64,000 bases of DNA from CBDFKB01 sp965248715 (lineage in GTDB: Bacteria; Pseudomonadota; Alphaproteobacteria; Rhizobiales; Rhizobiaceae), in NCBI GenBank assembly GCA_965248715.1, contig CBDFKB010000008.1, positions 868,001-932,000 of the forward strand. The letters run 5' to 3'. Every line of letters starts with the position of its first letter. Position 1 is the stretch's first letter. A program made the translations under genes and the position numbers. Below the pieces are notes generated by a model that worked only from the letters and a program-made list of their open reading frames with translations, ran no database searches and was not told the origin of the DNA. Below are positions 43,749-52,118 of this stretch, piece after piece.

Positions 43749-44807
43749 TCACTTGATGCATTGCATTTCTGTCGCCTTTTTGAAGTCAAAGGATGCTTGT
43801 TCAGCGAAATTACCTGCTCCTTCTAGCCCATCTGATTTCATTTTTTCTGAAATTGTATCGGGTTGATTCATAATTTGCTCTCTAAAGGCTTTTTCCTTCA
43901 ACAAACCTTCTTTGACAATTCTCTTAATAGGGTCACAATTAAACTCATAGGATTGGTAAAAATAGCCTTTACCCTCCGCTTTGTTCGCCTCATTCTTCTG
44001 TACCCAAGATGTTTTTGAAACTATTGCCATATCTCTATACATTGATCTAGCGGCGTCAATCATCGTTAGAGAGTTTCTTTTCCAAAGTGGTAGGTTATCA
44101 TTATCTACACTGTCTACATCTATGGCATTAGGCATAATGGCTGAGCAGGCATATTTATGTTCGCCATCTTGAAGTACACCAATTGCAATGTTTGATACTT
44201 TTGTCTGGTCATTACTTTTAACAAGTACCCTGTCTGTTCCCTGAGGAAATATATCACCTTTTTTGAAAATACTCTTAGTGTCGACATCAACATTGTCGGT
44301 TTGCCAATACCTGATTACTGCTTTTCTGCTAGAATCCACTTTCCAGTTTACGACGAAAATTGATTTACTTCCATTCTCCACATTTGGTTCAAAATAGCAG
44401 CTTAACCCTATGCTATCCAACATGCATTTACGCCAGTTCTCAACGACCCCCGTGGCCAATGTTCTCTGAGCCTCAAAAACATATTTGCTTGTTGCATGTT
44501 CTGAAGAAAAATTAGAGCAACTTTTTGACTTCCATAATTGAAACTTGCTTGAGGATGTTTTTACATCAGCATCAAAAATGCTATATGAGGCAGCAGCTTC
44601 AAATCCATTGCTCTTTTTGAATTCATTATAACTGTTTGTACAAGCTTTCAATTTGATCGCATTAACTATGCTAAACGACGAACTTGATGTACTGTTATTG
44701 AACAATTCGGCATCAAGAATTGCATTGCATTGGTTGAAACTTGCGAATGCGGGATAGGTCAAAATCAGTGAGATTACTGCTACTAAACAATTCAATTTTC
44801 TCATCAT
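43749..44807 (-). CDS. AT-rich secreted orphan protein
   Basis: 352 residues with a signal peptide (LNCLVAVISLILTYPAFA, likely cut before SFNQ). The mature protein is rich in Ser, Asn and Lys with about eight Cys (FNQCNAIL, LKACTNSY, SKSCSNFS, LSCYFEP, YACSAIM, FNCDPI, EMQCIK), which suggests disulfides and export. No domain recognised. Base composition is far more AT-rich than all neighbours except the gene at 8149, which points to recent transfer. It is a single gene; its start side borders a fragment-like frame and its far side a TACCAAGG repeat. Confidence 0.7.
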   Translation of the reverse strand: MMRKLNCLVAVISLILTYPAFASFNQCNAILDAELFNNSTSSSSFSIVNAIKLKACTNSYNEFKKSNGFEAAASYSIFDADVKTSSSKFQLWKSKSCSNFSSEHATSKYVFEAQRTLATGVVENWRKCMLDSIGLSCYFEPNVENGSKSIFVVNWKVDSSRKAVIRYWQTDNVDVDTKSIFKKGDIFPQGTDRVLVKSNDQTKVSNIAIGVLQDGEHKYACSAIMPNAIDVDSVDNDNLPLWKRNSLTMIDAARSMYRDMAIVSKTSWVQKNEANKAEGKGYFYQSYEFNCDPIKRIVKEGLLKEKAFREQIMNQPDTISEKMKSDGLEGAGNFAEQASFDFKKATEMQCIK

Positions 44808-44846
44808 TTCGAAAGCCTAATTTGTACCAAAATTAGCTTAACACAA

Positions 44847-45041
44847 TTGTTGGCGACAAATAAACCCGATGAATTCTATCTGGCATTCCTCGGCATGTTG
44901 GCGATCAATATTCCCGGCCGCTATCGTGGAGATGTTCCGGTGCTGGTGATCGGGTTTGGCGGCGCGCGCGACACCGCGTTTCCGCCATCCTCGCAACGCG
45001 CGACAGCCGATGCTTGCACCGCCAATATGATCATCAACTGA
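44847..45041 (+). pseudogene. Possible C-terminal gene fragment
   Basis: A 64-codon frame of normal host base composition, containing FYLAFLGMLAINIPGRYRGDVPVLVIGFGG and ending in MIIN. It begins where the AT-rich insert ends and has no ribosome-binding site, so it may be the 3' stump of a gene cut by the insertion. I do not recognise the family; it could also be chance. 45042-45194 holds the leader of the next gene. Confidence 0.3.
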
Positions 45042-45194
45042 ACCGGATATTTTGAAAATAGCATGTAGTCGGTTCTTTGCGGTTGGTGATCACTCATTCA
45101 TTTCTTGCGCAACGGCACCATTCGATATTTGGTAAATACGCGACCTTGGCCGGGCATAATGTTGTCGGTGGCAAGGTTACTCACGGGAGTAGTT

Positions 45195-46187
45195 ATGAGT
45201 GTTCCAACGGCGGTATTGCGCAATAGTCCGGCGGTCGGGATAGGCTTCGTACTGGTCGCCATGATGGCAATTTCAGTCAACGACATGCTGGTCAAACAGT
45301 TTTCCAGTGGGTACCCGCTGCACCAAATTGTGTTTATCCGTTCAGCGATCGGCATCTGCTTTAGCTTGATTATGGTGCAGTTTGAGGGGGGATTTTCCAC
45401 ACTGCGAACCGAGCGGCCAGGCTTGCACCTTTTGCGGTGCTTGTTGTTAGTGGTCGCCAACATGACCTTTTTTGCTGCGCTGGCGGCAATTCCGCTCGCC
45501 GACGCCACTGCAATGTTTTTCGTCGCACCCTTGATCATTACCTTGTTGTCGATCCCGTTTCTTGGCGAAAAAGTCGGCATCAGGCGGATCGGCGCGGTTG
45601 TGGTCGGCTTTTTCGGGGTGCTGATCATGTTGCGTCCAGGGGTTGCTTCCAACCAAGCAAGTCCCGACCGGATTATTTTGCTGTTGCCGATTGCCGCTGC
45701 GTTCGCCTATGCGGCAATGCAAATCCTGACCCGACGCCTTGGCGCGCGGGCGACCGCATCGGCGATGGCGGTCTATGTGCAAGCGGCTTTTCTCGCCGTA
45801 GGCGCCGGATTCTGGATTGTTGCTGGTGACGGCCGGTTTGCCGATGGGGTGGAAAACCAAAGCATCGTGTTCCTGTTGCGCGCCTGGCGCTGGCCCGATC
45901 CGCAAGATTTCGTGCTGTTTATCACCCTGGGCCTGATGTCGGCGGTGATCGGTTACACGCTTTCTGCAGCTTACCGCGCGGCAAATGCCGCGACCGTGGC
46001 GCCGTTTGAATATAGCGCATTGTTAATGGCGGTGTTTTGGGGCTGGATGATGTGGGGCGAGTTGCCCGACTGGTGGATCACTGTCGGCATCGTGCTGATC
46101 GTGGGGTCCGGGCTTTACGTATTCATCCGCGAACAGGCCGGTTCGGTCACCCCTTCGCCGGGCCGGCCGCTGCCTCGACGTTGGTAG
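45195..46187 (+). CDS. DMT-family transporter (EamA, RhaT-like)
   Basis: About 330 residues with ten membrane helices in two EamA repeats, for example VGIGFVLVAMMAISVNDMLVKQF first and VAPFEYSALLMAVFWGWMMWGELPDWW in the second. LADATAMFFVAPLIITLLSIPFLGEKVGIRR is the first-repeat signature. Probably an exporter of metabolites; substrate unknown. GGGAG precedes the ATG at 45195; the frame is open upstream to 45105. It converges on the TRAP operon with an 18-nt gap. Confidence 0.9.
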   Translation: MSVPTAVLRNSPAVGIGFVLVAMMAISVNDMLVKQFSSGYPLHQIVFIRSAIGICFSLIMVQFEGGFSTLRTERPGLHLLRCLLLVVANMTFFAALAAIPLADATAMFFVAPLIITLLSIPFLGEKVGIRRIGAVVVGFFGVLIMLRPGVASNQASPDRIILLLPIAAAFAYAAMQILTRRLGARATASAMAVYVQAAFLAVGAGFWIVAGDGRFADGVENQSIVFLLRAWRWPDPQDFVLFITLGLMSAVIGYTLSAAYRAANAATVAPFEYSALLMAVFWGWMMWGELPDWWITVGIVLIVGSGLYVFIREQAGSVTPSPGRPLPRRW

Positions 46188-46205
46188 CAGGCGGCTCTGT
46201 CTTTC

Positions 46206-47531
46206 CTACCCATATACCAACCCAGGCAGCCAGGTGATGATGCCCGGGAAGATCATGCACAGCGCAAGGCCAATTGCCTGGATGATCAGGAACGGGATTG
46301 CGGACTTGAAAATGTCCGACATCGGAATTTCCGGTGGCGCCACCCCGCGCAGGTAAAACAGCGCATAACCAAACGGCGGTGACAGGAAACTCATCTGCAT
46401 GTTGACCAGATAAAGCACTCCGAACCACAAGGGATCAAACCCTAAATCCTTGATGATCGGCACGAAGATTGGCACGCATAATAGCAAAATGCCGACCCAG
46501 TCGAGAAACATGCCGAGGATGATCAAGATGATCATCATCAAGATCAAAATGCCCCACGGGCCAAGGCCGGTTGCCGCCAGTGCCGAGGTCACGAAGGCTT
46601 GCCCGCCTTCGAGCACATAAAGGCCGACGAATATGGTCGCGCCAAACATGATCCAGATCACCATTGCCGACGCCTTGAGGGTGGTGATGCACGCCTCGCG
46701 GATCGTTACCCAGTCGAGCTGGCCGTGCAGGGCGGCGACGATGAACGAGCCGAAGGTGCCAATGCCGGCCGCTTCGACTGGGGTCGCGGCGCCGGAAAAC
46801 AGCACCGAAAATACCACCAGGATCAAAATGATCGGCGCCGCCATCTTGCGGGTTAAACGCAGTTTCTCATGCATATCGATCCGCTCTTCGAGCGGGATCG
46901 GCGGACCCAGTTCTGGGTTCATATAGCTGCGTGCGGTCACGTAAAGGATGTACATGCCAGACAGCAGCAGGCCCGGAAACACCGCGCCGATAAACAATTC
47001 ACCCACCGATTGCTCGGCCACCACCGCATAGATGATGGCAAGGATCGAAGGCGGAATGAGAATGCCCAGGGTGCCGCCAGCCATGATCGCGCCCATGGCG
47101 ATTTTGGGGTCGTAATTGCGTTGCAGCATCGCCGGCAGGGCGATGATCCCCATGGTCACCACAGCAGCACCGATCACACCGACCATGGCGGCAAGGATGG
47201 TTGAAGCGATGATGGTCGCCGATGCCAGTCCGCCCTTTAGCCCGCCGAGCAATTTATAGATGACATCGAACATGTCTTTGATGATGCCGGCCCGTTCCAG
47301 CATCGCCGCCATGAAGATAAACAGCGGGATCGCCGACAATTGATAGTCGGTCATTAGTGGGAAAATCCGCGACGGCACAATGTTGAGCGTGTTGGCGTCG
47401 CCGAGCAGGAATAAGAAGACGCAGGCCAGTCCTCCGGTCACGAAGGCTAGCGGCAGCCCGGCCATTAACAGCACCAAAAGGCTGCCGAACATGATCAACG
47501 TCAACCAGCCGATGGCAATCTCTAAGCCCAT
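46206..47531 (-). CDS. TRAP transporter large permease (DctM-like)
   Basis: About 441 residues with around twelve helices. It couples Na+ entry to uptake of the ligand brought by the binding protein. Marks: GLPLAFVTGGLACVFL, FPLMTDYQLSAIPLFIFMAAMLERAGI, IMAGGTLGILIPPSI and LDWVGILLLCVPIFVPI. The longer frame (to 47735) runs into the small permease gene; ATG at 47531 is correct, separated by 1 nt from the preceding stop. Confidence 0.94.
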   Translation of the reverse strand: MGLEIAIGWLTLIMFGSLLVLLMAGLPLAFVTGGLACVFLFLLGDANTLNIVPSRIFPLMTDYQLSAIPLFIFMAAMLERAGIIKDMFDVIYKLLGGLKGGLASATIIASTILAAMVGVIGAAVVTMGIIALPAMLQRNYDPKIAMGAIMAGGTLGILIPPSILAIIYAVVAEQSVGELFIGAVFPGLLLSGMYILYVTARSYMNPELGPPIPLEERIDMHEKLRLTRKMAAPIILILVVFSVLFSGAATPVEAAGIGTFGSFIVAALHGQLDWVTIREACITTLKASAMVIWIMFGATIFVGLYVLEGGQAFVTSALAATGLGPWGILILMMIILIILGMFLDWVGILLLCVPIFVPIIKDLGFDPLWFGVLYLVNMQMSFLSPPFGYALFYLRGVAPPEIPMSDIFKSAIPFLIIQAIGLALCMIFPGIITWLPGLVYG

Positions 47532-47532
47532 A

Positions 47533-48732
47533 TCACGCTTTCTTTGGAGGCGTGATGACGAGGGAGAAATCCTTGGCCAGTTTCGAGACCCCCTGTAGCA
47601 GCAACAATAGGGAACCGATGACAATAAGGATTTTGACCGGCCAGTACTGGATTGCCCATTCGGTGAAGCTGACCTCGCCCTGGCGCAACGCATCGCCAGC
47701 AAAAATCCAGCCGGTAACCAGCAGCGTGCCGGCAAAGATGAAGAAGAATATGGATGTCAGCAGATCGATAATCGCTTTGCCGCGCGGTGAAAACTTGGCG
47801 TAGAAAATATCGACCCGCACATGGCTCTCGGTCAGCATCGCATAGGAGCCGGCAATCAGATATTGCATGCCGAACATCAAAAACATGCCCTCATGCGCCC
47901 AATTGGTCGGCGAGTTGAACATGTAGCGCACGATCACTTCGTAATAGTAGACGAACACCGCGATCACCGACCAAAAGGCAACGAATTCTCCACAAAACAA
48001 CGAGATCCGATCGATATAGCCGGTCCACCCTTGGCTGACCGCTTTGCTGTCGTCAGCGAGCAATTCCCGGGTTACTTCATCGTCCGGGTTGTCGCGTAAA
48101 TATGCTCGCGCCTTTTGCACCAAACCCGGGATCAATAGGAAATCAAGGGCCATAAAGGCAACAATGGCAAAGAAGCAATAAAGCGCCATCTTCGACCACC
48201 AATGGCGCTCGTACTTGGCCACATTTATCGTCGGCTCGACCCTCACCCGCTCGGTCTCGAGTTCGCTTATTTTGAGGCGGGCGTCATCGCGGCGTTTTTG
48301 TTGCTTTTCGATCTTGCGCTCAAGGCGCTTGCGGCCGCTGTCGCCAACCGGCAATTCCACCAATTGGGCTTGTGCGCCGTCGATTGCGACACTCGATTTG
48401 TCAATCCGTTTCGACGAGCGCACAAGCGATTTGTCGATTGCCACCACGGATGCCAATGCGTTGGAATAGGTCACGCGGGCGTCCTGTTGCATCGAACTTG
48501 CGAAAAGGATCGCGCCGAACAACGGCCAGTACAGCATGCCGAGATAATTTTTCAGATAAATCCGGTGCAGGCCTAAGAAGCCGCCCACCAGCCAGATGAA
48601 ATAGGCGAGACCAAGGGTCCGGTTGCCAGGTTCAGGCCGCGTTTGGCGCGACAAATACATGGCGACCAGCGGAAAGATGACCAGACCGGCCCAATAAAGC
48701 CAGTGCGGTAGGACGAATTCGACACTCGGCAA
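47533..48732 (-). CDS. TRAP transporter small permease (DctQ) with N-terminal TM2-like extension
   Basis: About 399 residues, twice the usual DctQ length. The N-terminal segment (LGLAYFIWLVGGFLGLHRIYLKNYLGMLYWPLFGAILF) resembles a TM2 domain. A predicted coiled coil of about 70 residues follows (GRKRLERKIEKQQKRRDDARLKISELETE), then another helix, and finally the four-helix DctQ domain (CGEFVAFWSVIAVFVYYYEVIVRYMFNSPTNWAHE). The TTG at 48732 is the only conventional start, yet in-frame codons upstream read VDFPNSWGIA, which seems to continue the family, so a rare ATT/ATC start near 48774 is possible. It sits between binding protein and large permease genes. Confidence 0.85.
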   Translation of the reverse strand: MPSVEFVLPHWLYWAGLVIFPLVAMYLSRQTRPEPGNRTLGLAYFIWLVGGFLGLHRIYLKNYLGMLYWPLFGAILFASSMQQDARVTYSNALASVVAIDKSLVRSSKRIDKSSVAIDGAQAQLVELPVGDSGRKRLERKIEKQQKRRDDARLKISELETERVRVEPTINVAKYERHWWSKMALYCFFAIVAFMALDFLLIPGLVQKARAYLRDNPDDEVTRELLADDSKAVSQGWTGYIDRISLFCGEFVAFWSVIAVFVYYYEVIVRYMFNSPTNWAHEGMFLMFGMQYLIAGSYAMLTESHVRVDIFYAKFSPRGKAIIDLLTSIFFFIFAGTLLVTGWIFAGDALRQGEVSFTEWAIQYWPVKILIVIGSLLLLLQGVSKLAKDFSLVITPPKKA

Positions 48733-48775
48733 CGCGATGCCCCAGCTATTTGGAAAATCAACTTGGATGAAAATC

Positions 48776-48800
48776 GAGCCCGACCACGCGGGCCGGGCTC
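48776..48800 (-). terminator. Intercistronic hairpin after the TRAP binding-protein gene
   Basis: On the minus strand GAGCCCG pairs with CGGGCTC, followed by GATTTTC. It lies 15 nt beyond the stop of the binding-protein gene and before the permease genes. Such hairpins often make a partial terminator or protect the 3' end, giving more binding protein than permease (known principle; inference here). Confidence 0.55.
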
Positions 48801-48815
48801 AAATGGTATCGGGAC

Positions 48816-49955
48816 CTAGAATTTAAGCTCTTGGCCTTCGATCATGTCCGGCGTGACGTATCCAAGTGAACCCGACTTCATATATTCGAGTTGGATCTTG
48901 AACACCCGCGCGGCGTCCGCATCCTTGTTTGCCCATGCATACCAGCGTGGCACCGCGATTTCTGTGATCACTTCCACGTCGTCCTGGCTCAGCCGGGTGA
49001 TTTCCGTGCCAGATTCCTCGAATTTCTTCCAGGCGTCCTGGTCGGCTTTTTGGATCTTGGCGTGGTGCATATCCGAATAGACATGAACTTCAGATTCGAC
49101 AAATCGCTGCATTTCCGCCGGTAGCGCATTCCACACATCCATGCCCACGGTCAGATCCATCAAATCGACCGGTTGGTAAACTGACATGAAGCCTGGCGGT
49201 CCCATGGAAATATAGTCTGTCACCTGGTCAAAGCCGAGCGCCAGATTGATCGCCGGTCCAACATAGTCGGCTACGTCAATGGTGCCCTTTTCCAGTGCCG
49301 GGAAAATTTCCGAACCTGGCAGCAAGGTAGTTTTGGCGCCAAGCTCCTGGAAAACTTCGGCCACCATGCCGCCCGGCAACCGCATCTTGCGATCGCGGAA
49401 ATCGTCGACCGAGCGGATCGGCACCTTGGAGTGGATGATGTTCGGACCATGGTGGATCGGGCCAACATAGTACATGCCTTCGCGGGCGAAGATTTCACGG
49501 GCAATTTCCAGACCGCCGAGGCCATAATAAAACACGTCCCATTCATGGGGATTGCGCAATCCCATCGGGTAGGAACTCAAAAATACCGAAGCTGGTATAC
49601 GCCCGGCCCAATACAGCGTGAACGGGTTCATCGCCTGCAGCACGCCGTTTTTCACCGCATCGAACAATTGGAAATCGCCAACCACATCCTTGGCGCCGAA
49701 CGGTACGAACTCGAGCTGTCCGCCGGTCTTTTCCTTAATCGAATTGCACCAGTCCTTGAAGATTTGCAGGCCGATGCCACCAGGCCAAGAGGTTTGGATA
49801 TTCCAGCTAATCGTATGGCTAGCTGCAGTGGCAATCGACGGAGCCGCTAATCCGGCTGCTGCCGCACCGCCCAAGATCGCCGACGTCTTTAAGAATTCGC
49901 GACGGCCGTGTAGCCGGGTCGGCGCTGATTTGTCTGTGCCCTTCGAATTACTCAT
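48816..49955 (-). CDS. TRAP transporter substrate-binding protein (DctP, TakP-like)
   Basis: About 379 residues. A Tat-type signal peptide (GRREFLKTSAILGGAAAAGLAAPSIATAA) directs it folded to the periplasm. The body is TakP/lactate-type: ISWNIQTSWPGGIGLQIFKDW, FDAVKNGVLQAMNPFTLYW, RDRKMRLPGGMVAEVF with the Arg that usually binds the ligand carboxylate, and GTIDVADYVGPAINLALGF. Probable ligand is a 2-oxo acid or other monocarboxylate. AGGGAGGAATTC precedes the ATG at 49955. It is the first gene of the three-gene operon. Confidence 0.92.
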   Translation of the reverse strand: MSNSKGTDKSAPTRLHGRREFLKTSAILGGAAAAGLAAPSIATAASHTISWNIQTSWPGGIGLQIFKDWCNSIKEKTGGQLEFVPFGAKDVVGDFQLFDAVKNGVLQAMNPFTLYWAGRIPASVFLSSYPMGLRNPHEWDVFYYGLGGLEIAREIFAREGMYYVGPIHHGPNIIHSKVPIRSVDDFRDRKMRLPGGMVAEVFQELGAKTTLLPGSEIFPALEKGTIDVADYVGPAINLALGFDQVTDYISMGPPGFMSVYQPVDLMDLTVGMDVWNALPAEMQRFVESEVHVYSDMHHAKIQKADQDAWKKFEESGTEITRLSQDDVEVITEIAVPRWYAWANKDADAARVFKIQLEYMKSGSLGYVTPDMIEGQELKF

Positions 49956-50096
49956 GAATTCCTCCCTGGATTTTATTCGCACGCCACTGCAATACCAACC
50001 GGTTTGAGAAGATCGCTCCGCTCAATCCTGGGTAAATGTAGGCGCATACCGCAGTTTGCGGTCAATGCTGCAAAAATGTCAAATGGCAATCCGCAG

Positions 50097-50120
50097 TAGA
50101 TCCGTTGACAGACTGTGTAT
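50097..50120 (+). repeat. Solo MITE-like end in the TRAP/gcv intergenic region
   Basis: TAGATCCGTTGACAGACTG matches the family ends (compare TAGAACCCGTTGACAAACTG at 1751). No partner end is found. Together with its TTGACA it lies between the divergent TRAP and gcv operons. Confidence 0.45.
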
Positions 50121-50276
50121 GAACTGGGACTTGGCGAAAAATTGATCCATTCAGTTTGAGATCGGTGAAAATTAGTCACGGGCTGGATTGGGCACAAAAA
50201 AGCCCATCCGAGACCATTCAAAGCGAGCCGGCAACCCGCACAAAGCCATTTTGATCCATTAGTGGAAGCCACGTGG

Positions 50277-50306
50277 TTGACAATCGATCCCAGCCGCCGC
50301 AATTTT
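50277..50306 (+). promoter_or_regulatory. Putative sigma-70 promoter for the glycine riboswitch-gcv operon
   Basis: TTGACA at 50277-50282, an 18-nt spacer and a weak -10 box AATTTT at 50301-50306. Transcription would start a few bases before the riboswitch. Assigned by pattern and position only. Confidence 0.4.
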
Positions 50307-50313
50307 GTCTCCG

Positions 50314-50490
50314 CTATGCGGGAGAGTTCGGACAAAGTCCGGCGCCGAAGGAGCAACCGCCCCGGAAACTCTCAGGCAACAGGACCGCAGGGCAAAACAC
50401 AACTCTGGAGAGCAACGGCAAACCGTTCACCGAAGGGGGCAAGCCTTTCCCAGCGAAAGGCGAATTCTCTCAGGTTCCGGACAGAGGGGG
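50314..50490 (+). promoter_or_regulatory. Tandem glycine riboswitch
   Basis: Two glycine aptamers in a row. Aptamer 1 (50314-50392) has GCGGGAGAG ... GCGCCGAAGGAGCAA ... ACTCTCAGGCAACAGGACCGC. Aptamer 2 (50401-50490) has CTCTGGAGAG ... CACCGAAGGGGGCAAG ... TTCTCTCAGG and GGACAGAGG. A short linker joins them, as in the canonical tandem form. The expression platform would be 50490-50548, next to the gcvT ribosome-binding site. Binding glycine normally turns on glycine cleavage genes, which is exactly what follows. Confidence 0.95.
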
Positions 50491-50547
50491 CGAACCTCCC
50501 AGCCAACGCCTCGGGGGGAATGTCTGTCCGTGAGCAGGGAGATTGGC

Positions 50548-51687
50548 TTGACGAATGATCCAACCACGACCGCGCTAGCAAAAACCGCCCTTTATGACGT
50601 CCATGTTGCCTATGGCGCACGAATGGTGCCGTTCGCCGGCTACGAAATGCCGGTGCAATATAGCGATGGCATCGTCGCTGAGCATAATCACACCCGATCA
50701 GCGGCGGGCCTGTTCGACGTTTCCCACATGGGCCAGGCCTGGGTCAAAGCCAACGACCACGCGACTGCATCAGCCGCGCTAGAAGCGCTAGTGCCCGGTG
50801 ATATCGCCGCCCTTGAGCGCGGTCAGATACGCTATACCCAGTTCCTCAATGACGATGGCGGCATCATCGACGATTTGATGGTATCGCGTCCGGCGCTCAA
50901 GGAAATGGAAGGTTGGCTCTATTTGGTGGTCAACGCATCGCGCAAGGATGTGGACTACGCCCATCTGCGCGAGCGCCTTGGCAACCGTGCCGAGCTGGTG
51001 CCGTGCGATGATTGGGCATTGGTGGCGCTACAAGGCCCCAAGGCAGCGCAAATACTAAATCAACATGCGAACGGCGCCGACGCGATGTCCTTTATGACTG
51101 GCAACCGGTTTCATTGGCGTGGCACCGACCTCTATGTCTCGCGCTCCGGCTATACCGGCGAGGACGGGTATGAAATTTCGGTTCCATGCGATGTGGCGTC
51201 GGATTTTGTCCAGGCATTGCTGGCGGAAGATGAAATTGCACCGATCGGTCTTGGTGCGCGCGATTCACTGCGGCTTGAAGCAGGCTTGTGCCTTTACGGC
51301 AACGACATCGACGAAACTACCTCGGTGATCGAGGCTGGCCTGACATGGTCGGTATCGAAACGCCGGCGTGCCGAAGGTGGGTTTCCAGCTTTCGAACGGT
51401 TTCAAAGCGAACTGGCGAACGGGCCGGTGCGCAAACGGGTCGGCATCCAACCAAACGGCCGCGCACCTGCCCGCGAGGGGACCGAAATCATTTCGGCATC
51501 GGGCGAAACCATCGGTACCATTACTTCGGGTGGGTTTGGTCCCACCGTCGCCGGGCCGGTGGCGATGGGCTATGTCACGCCCGCGCACACCAAAGTCGGC
51601 ACTAAACTGCAATTGATGGTAAGAGGCCGGCAATTGCCGGCTTCGGTTGCCGCGCTGCCGTTTACGCCGCATGGCTACAAGCGTTAG
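50548..51687 (+). CDS. gcvT: Glycine cleavage system T protein (aminomethyltransferase)
   Basis: About 379 residues. It moves the methylene carbon of the aminomethyl-lipoyl H protein to tetrahydrofolate, releasing ammonia. Marks: HVAYGARMVPFAGYEMPVQYSDGI, AGLFDVSHMGQ, ALVALQGP-type ALVALQGPKAAQIL, SRSGYTGEDGYEI, and GLGARDSLRLEAGLCLYGNDID with the folate-binding Asp. The start is taken as TTG at 50548, which follows AGGGAG; the frame upstream reads through the riboswitch and must not be coding. Controlled by the tandem glycine riboswitch. Confidence 0.95.
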   Translation: MTNDPTTTALAKTALYDVHVAYGARMVPFAGYEMPVQYSDGIVAEHNHTRSAAGLFDVSHMGQAWVKANDHATASAALEALVPGDIAALERGQIRYTQFLNDDGGIIDDLMVSRPALKEMEGWLYLVVNASRKDVDYAHLRERLGNRAELVPCDDWALVALQGPKAAQILNQHANGADAMSFMTGNRFHWRGTDLYVSRSGYTGEDGYEISVPCDVASDFVQALLAEDEIAPIGLGARDSLRLEAGLCLYGNDIDETTSVIEAGLTWSVSKRRRAEGGFPAFERFQSELANGPVRKRVGIQPNGRAPAREGTEIISASGETIGTITSGGFGPTVAGPVAMGYVTPAHTKVGTKLQLMVRGRQLPASVAALPFTPHGYKR

Positions 51688-51709
51688 AAAATATCTCTAG
51701 GAGACAAGC

Positions 51710-52075
51710 ATGAGCGTCAAATACACCGAAGACCATGAGTGGATCAGCCTTGACGGCGATGTGGCAACCATCGGCATTACTAATTATGCCCAGGAACAAT
51801 TGGGCGATCTGGTCTATGTCGAATTGCCGGCGGTCGGTGCTGGTATTGAAAAGGGCGGCGACGCGGCTGTGGTCGAATCGGTCAAAGCGGCAAGCGACGT
51901 TTATGCCCCGGTCACCGGCGAAGTAACCGAAGTTAACACCGCGTTGGATGATGAACCGGCCAAGGTCAATCAAGATCCGGAAGGCGCCGGGTGGTTGTTT
52001 AAGGTAAAGTTGGCCAACCTTTCCGAACTGGAAGGTTTGATGGACGCGGACGCCTACGCCAGCCACACCGCCTGA
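51710..52075 (+). CDS. gcvH: Glycine cleavage system H protein
   Basis: 121 residues, the lipoyl-bearing shuttle of the glycine cleavage complex. It starts YTEDHEWISLDGD, has GDLVYVELPAVG, and carries the lipoyl Lys in VVESVKAASDVYAPV near residue 62. AGGAG precedes the ATG. It lies 22 nt after gcvT. Confidence 0.97.
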   Translation: MSVKYTEDHEWISLDGDVATIGITNYAQEQLGDLVYVELPAVGAGIEKGGDAAVVESVKAASDVYAPVTGEVTEVNTALDDEPAKVNQDPEGAGWLFKVKLANLSELEGLMDADAYASHTA

Positions 52076-52118
52076 CCAACCTACCAAGATAAGTTCAGAT
52101 CTGACGGGAGCCTACGCG

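Noticed and set aside
50305..50547. Longer gcvT start through the riboswitch
   Set aside because: The segment is the tandem glycine aptamer. A TTG with a good ribosome-binding site gives the normal N-terminus.
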